Assembly: GCF_014805625.2 (NCBI RefSeq)
Contig: NW_023998415.1
Coordinates: 310,001 to 374,000 of the forward strand
DNA from: Glossina fuscipes
Taxonomy: Eukaryota > Arthropoda > Insecta > Diptera > Glossinidae
Direction of reading: 5' to 3'
Length of the DNA stretch: 64,000 nt
Shown in pieces: positions 39,791-51,868 of the stretch. The notes under the pieces are model-generated. The model did not search any database and was not told the origin of the DNA. It worked only from the letters and a program-made list of their open reading frames with translations. How positions within the stretch are numbered: the first letter of the stretch is position 1; each line of letters opens with the position of its first letter. A program made the translations under genes and the position numbers.

Positions 39791-41410
39791 TCTCAGAAAC
39801 TCGTCGCCGAGTTAGTAGCCCAAAACCTTATAATGAGCACAGTAAATTTGTATGTTGTTTTGGAGGAACTCGTTGACAAATACAAAGATTAATATTTTTT
39901 AAGAAGGTTTTTTATAGAAAAAGGGGCTAAGTATAATCTTCTATTACATCCAGACTTTTGTACATATTTTCAATACGCCTCATTATTCATTAATTTTTCT
40001 TAGCCAAAGTTTTTTTGGCAAATTCTTTTCACATAACGATATTTTTCAAATATGGCGTCATAAGAGGTGTGCTTTTAAAAATGATTCGATTTCACTTATT
40101 TTTCACATAGGCCGAAAGAAAACCGTGTAGCAAATTCTATCAAAACACCTCGAGAATTGCTACCAGCAGATTGAACAATGGCTTCGAAAGGGGAGGAAGA
40201 TATACGCGAAAGACATATAGAAATAGTTTTAGAGCAATAGCAATAACATCTTATAAGCTATAGAATTAGTTAGACCCTCCTCCTCCCTTTTCCTCTCAAA
40301 TTTTTCAAAACTAAGCAACAGACTTTAAAAATTATCAAAGGGTTTTAAAAATGTGATCTTAAGTTCAGTCACTTTTTCTTTTCTACCCAATTTTATGGAT
40401 TTTATTAACACACCAAAACGTACACATTTCTCTGTTTAGTAATGTGATCCTCTTGGTCTTCAATTCCATTCCCACAAATAAAGGAGATTAACGAATCGAG
40501 TAACACTGTCTCTGCTGTTGTGCTCAATATTTTTGAAACAACGTAATCTTTCTAATTTCAAATTTACTTTAAAAATTATATAAGATCTTCATTTTCGGAC
40601 CGGACAATCCTGTACATAGGTAGATAGATTTTTGCTAAGAAATCAATAAGTATGTCAGTACAATATCAGTCTGCCATGTTCTTATCAAAAATATTAAATA
40701 GAAATTTGTTTTTATTAAATTTTTAAAAAAATTGCATCCGATGTCATATTTGTCTTAGAAAAAAAAAAATATTTTGATTTAATTAACTATCGGTAGCAGT
40801 ACACGTGCCTTTCTTTCTTTCATTCCCCTCTAGATCCTTTAAATAGTAAATAATTTAAAAATCATTTATTCTTCTTTAAATTTTTATCACCGATTTACAG
40901 TGAAATCCAAAAATATTCCATATATATGAAAATATATCATAATAGTGCGCGACACGGCTAAACATTGATGTAAAATTAAGTACCGGAAATGTAAAGAAAC
41001 AATGAGTAACTTAATTTGAAAACTCTCACCCCCGAACAATGTCTCTTTATAACAATGGTATAAATGTAGCAACAACAACAAAAGCAAAAACAAGATGAGC
41101 AACATGAACAATAATGGTAATTTAAACAATACGAAGTGGATGGAATATGATGATTAGTTACAACTTTTCAACCAGAAAGCACAGGCTGAACGTGGTCGAT
41201 TCATTTGGCTGTGATGAGAGGAGAGCGGTAGTGTGAGTATTTTATAACAACAAATTCGATTTTGACACCAGTTTTTTGAAATTATGAATATGCCAGAGGG
41301 TATGAATTGACTTGACTAAATGACTGACTGAGTGACTGAGTGTAACGGAAGTGTCACTAAACTGAATTTGCATAATTTTTCCCAAAAAAAGGAGAAAACA
41401 GTAGCTATGG

Positions 41411-41457
41411 CAGCAGCAGCAGCAGCAACAGCACAAGCGACAGCAACAACAACAGCC
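41411..41457. repeat. CAG/CAA trinucleotide repeat
   Basis: Imperfect run of CAGCAG and CAACAA units. It lies in no supported coding frame. Confidence 0.8.
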
Positions 41458-42212
41458 GTATAAGATGATGAGTTTATATAAAGAAGTCTCGCTTGGAAAA
41501 TTATTAAATGAAGACGAAGTACTAGATGTCTTAAAAATCTTTCCATAGGCGAAAAGCTTAAATGAAATTTGCATTTCTTTAAAGGTTTATGCAATATTCA
41601 CATAAACATGTTATGTTTTGAATTTCGATTATGCAAATTTTCTTACAATAATCAAATAATAATGAAAGGTGGCAAATAAAAATGAAAATATGAGAAAATG
41701 GGGAGCCTTTAAAATTAGATTAAAAGAAATCTTAAATAAGACTTCAATTGATTTCATTTAAATTCATTCAGTTTACAAATCCAACTTAAAAACAAGCATC
41801 CATTCAGGCTTTTGCATATCATTTATACCCTGTAGAGTTCTAGTCTACTTTAATGCGATACTACTTCTATTTAATTCGTTCTAAAGCTTTTACTAATAAT
41901 TGGTTTGTGTCTTAACTCATATAAATTATCTGATGGCAACAAGCTCTTTCATTCAAGAGTTACCTCCAAACATGCAACATCAATAAGTCTCTCAAACCCA
42001 ACCATACAGCGTAAACAGAATGCCGAGGTAACTAATCAGCCAGTCAGCCAGCTCATAAGTTAGTTAGTGATACCTCACTTGATTGACACTTCACTTGACA
42101 TTTGAGAACGCATGAAAGCGTTACTTAAAAGTCGCGATAAGCGCATTATAAACTAACTTAAATTGCTTGATTGGTCAGTATTGTGCTCGGCTTGCCGCGT
42201 CTACGCATAATC

Positions 42213-42215
<3 letters not shown>

Positions 42216-42249
<34 letters not shown>
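42216..42249. repeat. (TTA)n microsatellite
   Basis: About 11 TTA units. It may be the tail of a minus-oriented AAT-tailed element, but no element body follows. Confidence 0.85.
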
Positions 42250-42251
<2 letters not shown>

Positions 42252-43369
42252 GAAGTGAAGAATTTTAAGCGAATCTCTTGTTTGTAAAAAAAAATAATCA
42301 AAATATTATACGACAATCACAATTAATTTAATAGGTAAGCGTTTGTAAAATTATATTGAAAAAAAAAAAAAAAAACAATTTTTCCTTAAAGCAATTTTTA
42401 AACAAGCCCAGTTTCTACATTTAATTTTTCCTCCTACCGCCCCCTTAAATGTACACATAAATAGGTCACACATCGTTAAGTAATGTATGCACATCGTTGC
42501 TCGCAAATACGTGTGAATTGTTTCAGTTTCTTTCTTTTTTATTAGTTTACCAACTACTGTTATTCGTAAACATATATAAAACAAAAAAAATTATATATAC
42601 ACACGAGCGGCAACGTAAACAAAAGTGAAAATTAATGAATAATAAATTAAACTGAAACGCAAACCTATTAAAACTTTGTTGCTTTGTATTACCATTTTTG
42701 ATGTTATCATCACATCATGCATACCTTTGCTCAGCTAATTGCCTGAATGATTCATGCATCAACCGAACATTGGAAAAAAGATGTAAAAATGTTTGATTCA
42801 AACCCGCTGGAGGGAATAGAAATTAAGTTTAAAACTTTTATTTTTTTAATTCGAACATGTATTAAACAAAGTCTTTTTCGTTTGTTCTGCTTTACATGCG
42901 TAACATAACTTAGCTTGTGGTACCAGATATCATTTAGGCACTTTGTGCAAACGCAAGCAACGCTTAGAAAACCTTGAGATAGATCCAGATAAATCTATGT
43001 ATTAATCGATCGGGTATATCTGGATTGCTTTAATCTTCAAGTCATTTGTCTGTCCGATGTCTGCTCATTTATTCATTATATTCAGCGTACAGCTCCCAAT
43101 TTTCGCAATATGTTGAGGCAGTTAGTTCACTGAAATGTTTTGGCCGACGGACGATTTCTGTTGAAAATAAATTGGATCAAATCACTCTACTTATACTGTA
43201 CCGTTTTATAAAAGTCGTTGCGAATTGCCAAAGATTGTGTAATGCACGGTTTTATCCAGCTATGTGTTTTTTTACCTTCTTATGTTTCGAAAATTTTTTA
43301 TCAAATAAAATTTGTAAAAATATCCTTTAAGCGGTCTGTAGAGGTATACACAAGAGTATAGATGCGCTT

Positions 43370-43600
43370 TTTATAATATTGATCGATGACGAATCAATCT
43401 GAATCCGTTTGTCCGTCTGTCGGTCTGTCCGTCTCGTTTTCTTTTCTTCAATCTACAAGCCGCAATTTTAGAGATATTTTGATGAAATTTGACACACCAC
43501 CGTATTGTGGCCCAAGAACGACCGCTGTTGAAGATGGTTGAAATTGGACCATTGTTTCGACTATTTCCCCTGTAACGCTTCATTTTGAAAAGTTGATACG
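43370..43600 (-). repeat. Dispersed repeat copy with GTCCGTCTGTC core
   Basis: On the plus strand it carries CGTTTGTCCGTCTGTCGGTC, then TGTCCGTCTCG, then CAATCTACAAGCCGCAATTTT and AGAGATATTTTGATGAAATT. The reverse complement reproduces the AAATTTCATCAAAATATCTC, TTGTAGATTGAA and GACGGACAGAC order of the plus-strand copies. This is the least degraded core of the family here. Confidence 0.7.
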
Positions 43601-45285
43601 TGAATAACTGTAGGGTTATGGAGGGTATTTACTGATGGGCCGTGCCCCCTATACTGTTTCTAATGTTTTGATGTGTTTTAATAAAATTATTTTGACTGAC
43701 TGACTTAAGTGAAAAATATCAACCGCCTTATCTATCTCGTTACTTATTAATTATTATGAACGAATAACTGACCTGCGAAACTGTATTAAGACAATCAATA
43801 AGACGGCTCAAAATATTAATCAACGAAGACGAATGAAGAGAAGACATGAATTTGAACTGCGTATTGATTATTTTTTAAAATCTCTTTGCAATCTTCAAAA
43901 GAATGTCTGCCCTAGATTTTAACTTCAAATTCAAATGTTTTTGCTGAGATTATCTTAGTTCCGAAGATATTATTCTCGAATTTTGTAATCTATTGCGACT
44001 GTATCTTGCATTAGGATCGGCAAGAAATACAAGCAAGAAGATTGTTTCGAAACCCCAATTTTATATAGTTATTTCGAAAAAATTTCCAGCCTTCTTTGTA
44101 GTGAAACTGCAAAATGCAGTGAATTTTTCAAGAAATTTGAACCATGTTCCCACTGAGGCAACCTGTGACGTGCTGAAGGTAAAGCAAAGCTATCTTTATG
44201 AAAATTATAGAATGAAATGTTACTTTTCAAACACGTAATTTGATAGGACGAAGCCGTTGTGTATCACCAAACGTCATTTATTGATAATAACCTCCCAAAA
44301 CTTTTTCCGAAAATTGATATTTCATGACAACTTGAATATATAGTTTTACCCTTGCCAGCAAAATTACGAAGTTGGTCAGCGATAGTTGAAAATATTTCTC
44401 GTTATATATGTTGCAAGAAATTATAATATTTACTACAAATAATATATAAATGTTTTCTGTTGTAAATAAACATAAATATATTATTTCGAAAATGCAACCT
44501 TAAGATTTGTTCATAGATAAGCAAATACATATAATGTGCAGTATTACTTGCTAAATAAAAAGCTTTTAATTACTTATAGAAGACAATTTTCTTTAAATGC
44601 ATTAATTGGGAACGGCAGGAACGTAACTTTTTTAAATAGTACTAAGTCGTTTTATCAACCAAAAGCATAAAACCAAAAGTTTAATGCAATGCCTTTTAAT
44701 ACTTATGATCGGAGGATAGACGTACTCTCATTATGTCAAAACGTTTGCAAAACCCTGAAGGAAATTTCGAACATACTATAAAATGTAAATGTTCTTGATC
44801 CATTTCAAAAGCTGAATTGATTTAAGCATCCCCGCCTGCGTAATGCATGTGTTAAACATTCATTTGTTCGCAAATATGGAGATATCGCGTTCGAATCTGA
44901 CGAAAATATTGGTAGTTTGTTCACACAGACTGGCATATAAAACGGTGCAAAACAGGTAAAGGATATCAACTCTGCGATGTAAACTGAGAACACTTCTACT
45001 TCCAAATGCACAGGAATTGGATTCTTTTACTCATTATCGAGAAACCACAACAGATATAACGACAAAAATTCCCACATATATTCTATGAGCGGTTCTGCAG
45101 CATTTGAACGAAACGAACATGGCCACGCCTACAAGCTGTTATTAAGTATCAAACGTTGTTTTTTTTTGTTTTTTTGTTTTTTTTTTTTTTTTTGAGTAGA
45201 AATTCGGCTGCGGTCAAATATAATTTTTCTTCTTATTTTTTTTTTTTTTTACAAAAAGTCACCAACTTTCCCAATAGCAAATGTA
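43601..45285. other. Non-coding stretch
   Basis: No exon recognised. The frame at 43,993-44,238 (81 codons) has no known domain. A long T-rich run lies at 45,160-45,250. Confidence 0.45.
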
Positions 45286-45289
45286 AATA

Positions 45290-46340
45290 AGTAAGAATAT
45301 TATAGCCGGGCAATTTGCCGCCACCCGTATATCCTAAACCGATTCGCCTGTTTGCCTACAATTCTTCATTGAATTTTAAGATAATACACCAATAATTGTA
45401 CGTACTTTTCGCGAAAGCCCTCATACCGGAGGATACTTAAAGCGTTAACTTATTGAAAACTGTGTTATCTTTCACCTGTCACCATAAAAAGCCACAAATT
45501 AGACTTTGTCGCCATGTAATGGATTTTTGAGAACGCCAGTATATTTTATTTTTTTTATTTAACCGTCGAATTCAAGAGTAAATCTTATACTAATTTTTTT
45601 AAAAACTCGTATACAATATGAAGGAAGATATAAAAAAAGAAGAATAATAAAAATAAACTGACTTTTGATCCAAATTTCTTGCGATCAATTTTTGTGTTAA
45701 CCTGCTAGTAAGGACTAATTTTTATCATACAATCTTAAAAATTATCTCAAACTTATAGGGACATATAGGAATTTATTTTTCATGAGAATCCTTATATACA
45801 ATGGCGTTCAAAAAATAAATCTACTTAATTCGTTTACATCAAAGTATTCCTATGTATCAATTTTCCGCAAAGTATATAAAAAATTGGACATTTTTCTTTC
45901 ATAGATGTGCGACGTCAAAATTAGGTAAAGTTAATTTCTATGTCAAACTACTATTATGGGCCAGTTTTCACTAAACTTGAAAATTAGATCTTTTTACCAT
46001 ATCAAGATTCAGTTGTAACCAGTCATAGGGGTGTTAAAAAATTTTTCCACCCAATACAAATTTTTCACATCATTTAGACAATTTAAAACGCAGAAATACT
46101 ACTACTCAGCGATTTTTGTGTGATCACAAATTTGCAATACTTTTCTAGTCGCGACAACTTTTCAAAATAAGAGTGAAAAGTGATCTGATTCCTACTTGGG
46201 CTTTACACATGCGTGTACCAAATTTTTTTGAAAGCTGCGACCTACATATTGAATACAAAAGTGCATAGACATATATCGGACTGTCAAAGATTAGACGGAC
46301 AGACGGGCAGACAGGCAAGCTTAAATCGATTAGAGACATT
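45290..46340 (+). mobile_element. Divergent full-length copy of the TIR element
   Basis: Opens with AAGTAAGAATATTATAGCCGG and a degraded ATATCCTAAACC terminus. It shares a 20-bp exact block TTTCATGAGAATCCTTATAT at 45,778-45,797, the TACTATTATGGGCCAGTTTTC and CTTTTTACCATAT blocks, and the closing GACGGACAGACGGGCAGACAG plus CTTAAATCGATTAGAGAC with 61,120-62,002 in the same order. The right-hand inverted repeat is not clear. No transposase frame is visible. Confidence 0.6.
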
Positions 46341-47495
46341 CTGAAGCCGATTTTCTACACACTGTTTCGAGAATTTTTTCTTTCAACGAAGAGAGCGACT
46401 AAATACATTTCTCTAAAGTGAGCCGTTTATAGCAGTGTCGACAATGGTTTCTCTGCACCAGTACCATTTGCAAAGTTTAAGACAAATTGATGGGTTTAAT
46501 AAATAGGTAAAAAGAATTACTTATATTTATATAAGAAATTGAAGAAATGTGTATTTAGTTTAATATTTTGTAAATTGAAATAAACTCAGAAAGTAAAAAA
46601 AAAAAATATTTTATTTAACTTTTAAAAAAGCAAATACTGAAAGCAGAGGAAAACAAAATTATTCAACAAAGAATTATCTTGAAGGGCGTCTCCAGATATT
46701 TTATAACCAAGGAGAACAAATTTTTTACAAAATATAATGCTTTTGTAATTTTCATAAACAAGCACAAGGAGCCAGTGCGACTTTTTTGAACATGACAATT
46801 GAATACAGTTCAAAAAGCAGTTACCGAGAGTTTTTAAAATATTGCTACGAAGACCGTTAGAGAAATTAACGGGAAAGTCTACTGGGTACACTGCCGAAGA
46901 ACAATAGCAGCATAGCTTCATATGTATGAGGAATGTAGTAAATCAAAAGAAGCGAACAATAAGCTGAAAGATCGAGGGAGTCCAAAACGATTTACAGTCA
47001 GAAATCAAATTGCAAGTGGCACGTTGACGGCCTTGAATGATCGAAGAGTGAGCTCAGGATGCCGTGCCGAAGAAGATTTAGTGCAAATGTATAGGCCATC
47101 GTGTAGCGACAGATTATTAACTAATTTTTAATTTTAGTGGAAAGTACCTTAGAAAGTTATCACAATGGTAACTGGCAGAGTGTATTGGATCGAGAAACAT
47201 CCGAAAGACGGAAACGTGGCACACGCGAGCAGACTCGTAATTTAAATTAAAAATTACCTTTTTAGGGACAATTAAGTAGAGGGCAATGTTATGAAAATCC
47301 CATATTTGACTAGTCAATGATCTAAGGAACCACATGGAAAAGAAAGGTAAAGCTAAAAACACATTCATAAACACTTTAACTACCTCACGCAGCTGATGAT
47401 TAACGGAAAGATTAATAATGATTAATAAAATATTTATCGGAAAAGGAATTAATAACTAAAAATGTCGTGGTAAAGTTAATTACTCGTAACTTGCT

Positions 47496-47504
47496 TATAA
47501 AAGG
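47496..47504 (+). promoter_or_regulatory. TATA-box-like motif, possible core promoter or LTR remnant
   Basis: TATAAAAGG matches the metazoan TATA consensus. A TCAATAG lies ~40 bp downstream, too far for an ideal initiator. No downstream frame or LTR boundaries could be established, so this may be chance. Confidence 0.2.
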
Positions 47505-48389
47505 GTATATAAGCAGGGTAATAAGCGGAAGACAAAGTCAATAGAGTGAAAATAGTTGAATCGTAATATTCGAACGGATAGGACCGGAAGAAGAATTAAA
47601 GCGTCGTAAATACAAATCCCTGTAAATAACGTGTAAACAGATCCCCTAGGGAATGGTAAATGAAACCTATACTATCCTAAAAGCCACAATTCTTCGTACC
47701 GCTTAATTTTAAAAGCAATTGAATAAAAACGAATAATTGCTAAAGGCAGCATTTTACGTTACAATATATTACACTCTATCGTATATTTTCTGAGCAAGAA
47801 ACTTCTTAATGGGTTCGGTCGAAAATAAAATATTTACAGAGCAATTTATTAAATTTTGAAAAGAAAAATATGAAAACACGAATCTTTGTTTTTTTTGTTT
47901 TTTGTTAATCAGCCCATTCGTTATTTTGAATATTAGCCTTTTGTCAACTAGAAAGTGGTTCAATTGTAATGCTTTTCCTATTCAACAAAATAATGCCCTC
48001 GAAAAATGTTGAATATTTATTTATTTTCATATGTAGATTAACTAGGTAAACACGCCTGGGTTGTACCCGCACACCGATGAAATCAGTATACCATTTAAGT
48101 GATGGATATGGTTACTAAGCGTAAACATTTGTAAAATTTAGTGCATTATATAAAATGAGCATTCAAATGCGGACGTGTATATGCAAGTGAGGGTGTCATC
48201 GAAGCATTGACAACGTAAATCGTCCATTTTCTAATTCGTATTTAATTAAGTGCCTAAAATAGTAACTTGGCGTTCAGTTAAAGTTGTTTTTCGCTTTAGC
48301 GGGTGCAATCGCTATTAGTTGTTATTGTAGGCGTTTGAGGTATTTATTATAGATGTAAATAGTGATCCACACTTAGGTATTAAATAAAC

Positions 48390-48413
48390 AAAAAAAAAAA
48401 AAAAAAAAAAAAA
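48390..48413. repeat. poly(A) tract
   Basis: About 24 A with one interruption by C afterwards. It could be a retroelement tail, but no element body is recognised upstream. Confidence 0.8.
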
Positions 48414-48743
48414 CAAAAAACTGGTTATAGTAAAGATATTTTGCTCTTCGTTAATGATTTGATAAATATTTTGAAAATTAATTAACTAATCGTCAGGCTA
48501 ATCAGCTTAATCTAAGATTAAATCAGATTGTCATTCATTGAATCTCCTTTGATAATATCATATCAAAATAAATAGCCATACTCTTATTTAAAATAACGCT
48601 GATTCACAGGCTCATTCCGATGACGGCAATAAATCGACAGAATTGAACCATATTTTGAGGTTGGTCATGTATCGAATGCTGAAATAAACAAACATAAACA
48701 CTCTTCGGAAATGTTCAAGTGTATGAATACACGCATTATTAAA

Positions 48744-48764
<21 letters not shown>
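48744..48764. repeat. (GT)n microsatellite
   Basis: About ten GT units followed by GCGAGTGTG. Confidence 0.9.
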
Positions 48765-48774
<10 letters not shown>

Positions 48775-49199
48775 TAGTATTTGTGTGTATATGCTAAAAT
48801 GATTAAGTGCATAAACCGGTTTTTGATAAAATCACATACAATTTAAATTGTAACCAGTTTATGTTTTTTATTTTCATTATTCGCAATTTTATTCTAAATT
48901 TAGCCTGATTTTCTGATTTATTTACAAAACTCTGACTGCCTATGTACAGTCAATGGCAAAACTGTGGTGCTGTTTCCCTAAATCAATTCAGTTGAATTTC
49001 GTTTAGCTCCTCTAAGATTGCACTTCGCATTTATGATCCATTTCAATGGATCAATTGCCTAAGTTATTCGATTCTCGTGGAATTGATTGATTAGATTTAT
49101 TTAAAAGCTTCTTTTTCTCTTTTGACTTCATTAGTGAACTAAAGCTCTTGGCTCAATAAGTCTCGTCAGATTTCTCTAATCGCAGTTTAAGACCGTCAT

Positions 49200-49350
49200 C
49201 TCCTAATTTTTGTGCATATAACTGCGGATTCAAATCTCAAGTGCTGTAGAGCTTTCAATGAAGTCGATAGGCTTAGATGCTAGTACTTGAAGTCTTTAGT
49301 CTAAGAATTTATTTCGCTGTCTAAATTAATTACAATAATGATAACAATAG
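49200..49350 (+). mobile_element. SINE-like copy joining B-box head and AAT-type tail
   Basis: GGATTCAAATC, a near B box, lies at 49,226-49,236 and is followed by GTGCTGTAGAGCTTT, matching TGCGGTAGAGTTT of the other SINE heads. Then come GTCGATAGGCTTAGATGCTAG, TTTAGTCTAAGAATTTATTTC, GTCTAAATTAATT and a decaying AATAATGATAACAATAG tail. This copy links the tRNA-like heads (10.5, 29.7, 31.5 kb) to the AAT-tailed ends (34.3, 38.3, 51.6 kb). Confidence 0.55.
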
Positions 49351-51329
49351 AATTCTTCTACATCAGGAATTGGGAAACTTGTTTTGTTTTCATATGTGAT
49401 CTAAATGATGAGCGAAAACATTCAGAAAAGTTACCTTCAACGTTAATCTCTATGTTCAGTTGTGCGCTTTACTTAACTCTGAAATCGTCGCTGTTTGACT
49501 ACAATCGCAACAAGAGCAATATCTTTATCATCTTCATTTTTGTTTATTCCAGTTTCACTTTGCTCCTTTTTTCTAAATAAAAGTAATCGGAATAGTCGGA
49601 ATTATTTGTTTATAGTAAGATCTTCAAAGTTCAAAGAAATTGTTTAAGTGATTTCTTTGTTAGTAAAATTAAAATGTTTATTGTGACATCTCACTGCAGA
49701 AGACTAGAAACTTATTCAAATTCTGTCTTAATACAAACGATAGTTAATTTTTTGCTTTATGTAAATATACACAATAGTTCGTTTATGTAGAACATAGTAC
49801 GATCCTCAGTCATTTGAATTTTATTAAGTTTGAATTTCGATATAAAACTGATAACAATTGCAAATTTTTGCTATGTACTCATAGTAACACAACATGTACT
49901 TCTGTGGAAATGAAACAACAACGGATATCATCGTATATAGTTTTAACTATGATATCTAATATGAAAGTTCTACAACTGCTGATTATTTTTCTTACTTCTT
50001 TCATACAATTCAATGGATAATGTAAAGATCTACCCAATTTAGGAATCGTATTGGCACGAACTGTAATATCGTTGAAATATGTATAGCTTTCAATGCATTA
50101 AAAAAATAAATAGTTTTTTTTGAATTTATGCATATACATGCATAAATTGAAATTTACTTTTATGCTTAGCGTCAGAAAAACCAGGTATAATAAATCTTTT
50201 ACACGGTTAGTGCGATTCAAAAGTACACCTAAGAGATTCAATAAAGCATATAATAGTTTAAAAAAATATATATATTAAACCTAACTCAAGATATAGCCCT
50301 TGTCTCAATTTTTAGTATATACACATATGAATTGAATTAATGAGCTGAGAGGGTGTTCAGTATATTTTAGATTTAAGACTGCAAAGTCACTAGGTCGTGT
50401 TGGGTTAGCTTGAATAAACCGGCAGAGCATATGAGAATAGACTAATCGCGTCTATTATGATAAGATTTGTATGTGAGTTTCGTACGATGTGTGAAAGATT
50501 ACTGCTCTCTCAATCTCTCCCTCGCTCTCTTTTCTTTTCACCTTAACCATGTTGGTGCGCGCATATGACTCTGCATTGTTGAAACTTTGCAAGTCGCCAA
50601 AGAAAGTCAAAAGCCGCATTATGTTATTTTAAGAGAGATAAGATCCCAAAGTATTCAAAATCTTTTTTACAATAACTTATAAACTATAAAGCAAGTCTCG
50701 TTCTAAGATATTAGATAAATGTCCAACAAAAATTTTGAGAAACATTACCATGCTTGTGTTATTGGTTGGCTGACTGCTTGCTACTTTAACTTATGTACAG
50801 GAGAGTTTTTAAAATTCGTTTCAAGACAGCTTTTCGTTTACTTTTGTTTGTTTACTTTTTTAATTTTTTATTGCAGTGCAAGGGCAAAAAACCGTACGAT
50901 TTCTTCTTAAAATTGTTGTTTTCGTTGCAAGTTTACAGTATGGGTGTTAATTATAATGCGGAAGCTTTGACATTGAACATGAACTGTATGCAATCAGTGA
51001 AGCGCCCACTATTTCAAATACCATCGAATTGAAAATAACAAAAAACTAAGTAATTAGATAACAATTTCAAAGCATTTAAGTGAATATTGATCAAGCATTG
51101 GGAATTTTTACGGAATAAATAAAAAAAAAACTTTTGCAGTTAGTAATGAAAAGTTTCGTGCAATCGAAGCACTTATGACTTGGAACAGTTGCTTAGCAAA
51201 TGTAACCAGAATGTCTTTTCCATTTTTCTGTAAAAGTTTCAAAAAGCACTTTGAAGGGAATACTTTAACCGATTATTCTTTCGGGTTTTTTTGCGTTTTT
51301 AATAAATGGCAACTTGTAAAAGAAAGACT
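49351..51329. other. AT-rich stretch, nothing identified
   Basis: Open frames at 49,338-49,580, 49,814-50,020 and 50,719-51,032 are short, aromatic or hydrophobic and unassigned. I see no TE protein segment here. Confidence 0.45.
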
Positions 51330-51339
51330 GAACTTGTCA

Positions 51340-51590
51340 TTTGGCCATTGGTTGCAGATCGTGGACGCTTCATACTATTACCGAAATTGACGAAGAACTT
51401 TGCGACAACGTTATTTGGCGAAATGGTTCCGTGAACTGATTTCGAAAATGATATCATCTAACGCCTTTGGATTGTTTTCTTTGGGTCATCTATGAAGTGT
51501 TTGATCGACATTGGTAACTTGAATCGACACTTTGGAAGCTAACATAACTTTTGTTATTAATGAAATGTGTTGTCAATGATTTGGAAGTAT
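51340..51590 (+). mobile_element. mariner-like transposase relic (catalytic-core part)
   Basis: Frames read RSWTLHTITEIDEELCDNVI, then WRNGSVN, then LTPLDCFLW at 51,458-51,484, followed by IDTLEANI at ~51,515. These match the QQDGATCHT, VISRNG.VNW, DLTPLDYFLWG and L.ALEANI landmarks of mariner-like transposases. The Asp of the QDG motif and the D of CDL are lost, and frames shift at least twice. The first macro-domain gene starts ~280 bp downstream. Confidence 0.65.
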
Positions 51591-51610
51591 GACTAGAGAT
51601 TATATTGCTC

Positions 51611-51690
51611 GAAAGCCTCTTATGATAGCGATTAGCCTTAGAATTTATTTCTCTGGATAAATTAATAATAATAATAATAATATATTGCTC
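51611..51690 (+). mobile_element. (AAT)n-tailed SINE-like 3' end
   Basis: AGCCTCTTATGATAGCGATTAG, CCTTAGAATTTATTTC, GGATAAATT and (AAT)6-7 parallel 49,262-49,345. It lies directly upstream of the macro-domain gene at 51,869. Confidence 0.5.
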
Positions 51691-51868
51691 GTAGCCGACT
51701 CCTCACTCATCAATTTGATTCGTAATGCACTCGGGCGAGAAATTATGTACAAGAATTAAACCTCAGAACATTATTCTTCAAAATACAAACTTTATTGATT
51801 GCTTTCATTTTATTTCAAAGCTCTCGTAGAAAACATTTTCCGGATTTAACTGAACGAATTTTGTCAAA

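Larger units (their letters stand above)
39791..43369. other. Non-coding stretch with microsatellites
   Basis: No exon recognised. A weak dispersed-repeat remnant (AGCAAATTCTATCAAAACACCTC) lies at ~40,129. It also holds a CAG/CAA run at 41,411-41,457 and a (TTA)n at 42,216-42,249. Confidence 0.5.
46341..49150. other. Non-coding stretch
   Basis: Unassigned frame at 46,922-47,131. A strong TATA-box-like TATAAAAGG lies at 47,496-47,504. Poly(A) of ~24 nt at 48,390-48,413 and (GT)n at 48,744-48,764. No exon recognised. Confidence 0.45.

Noticed and set aside
44870..44910. GCGTTCGAATC, a B-box-like motif
   Set aside because: No A box at the right spacing, no cloverleaf and no match to the SINE head. 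Probably chance.
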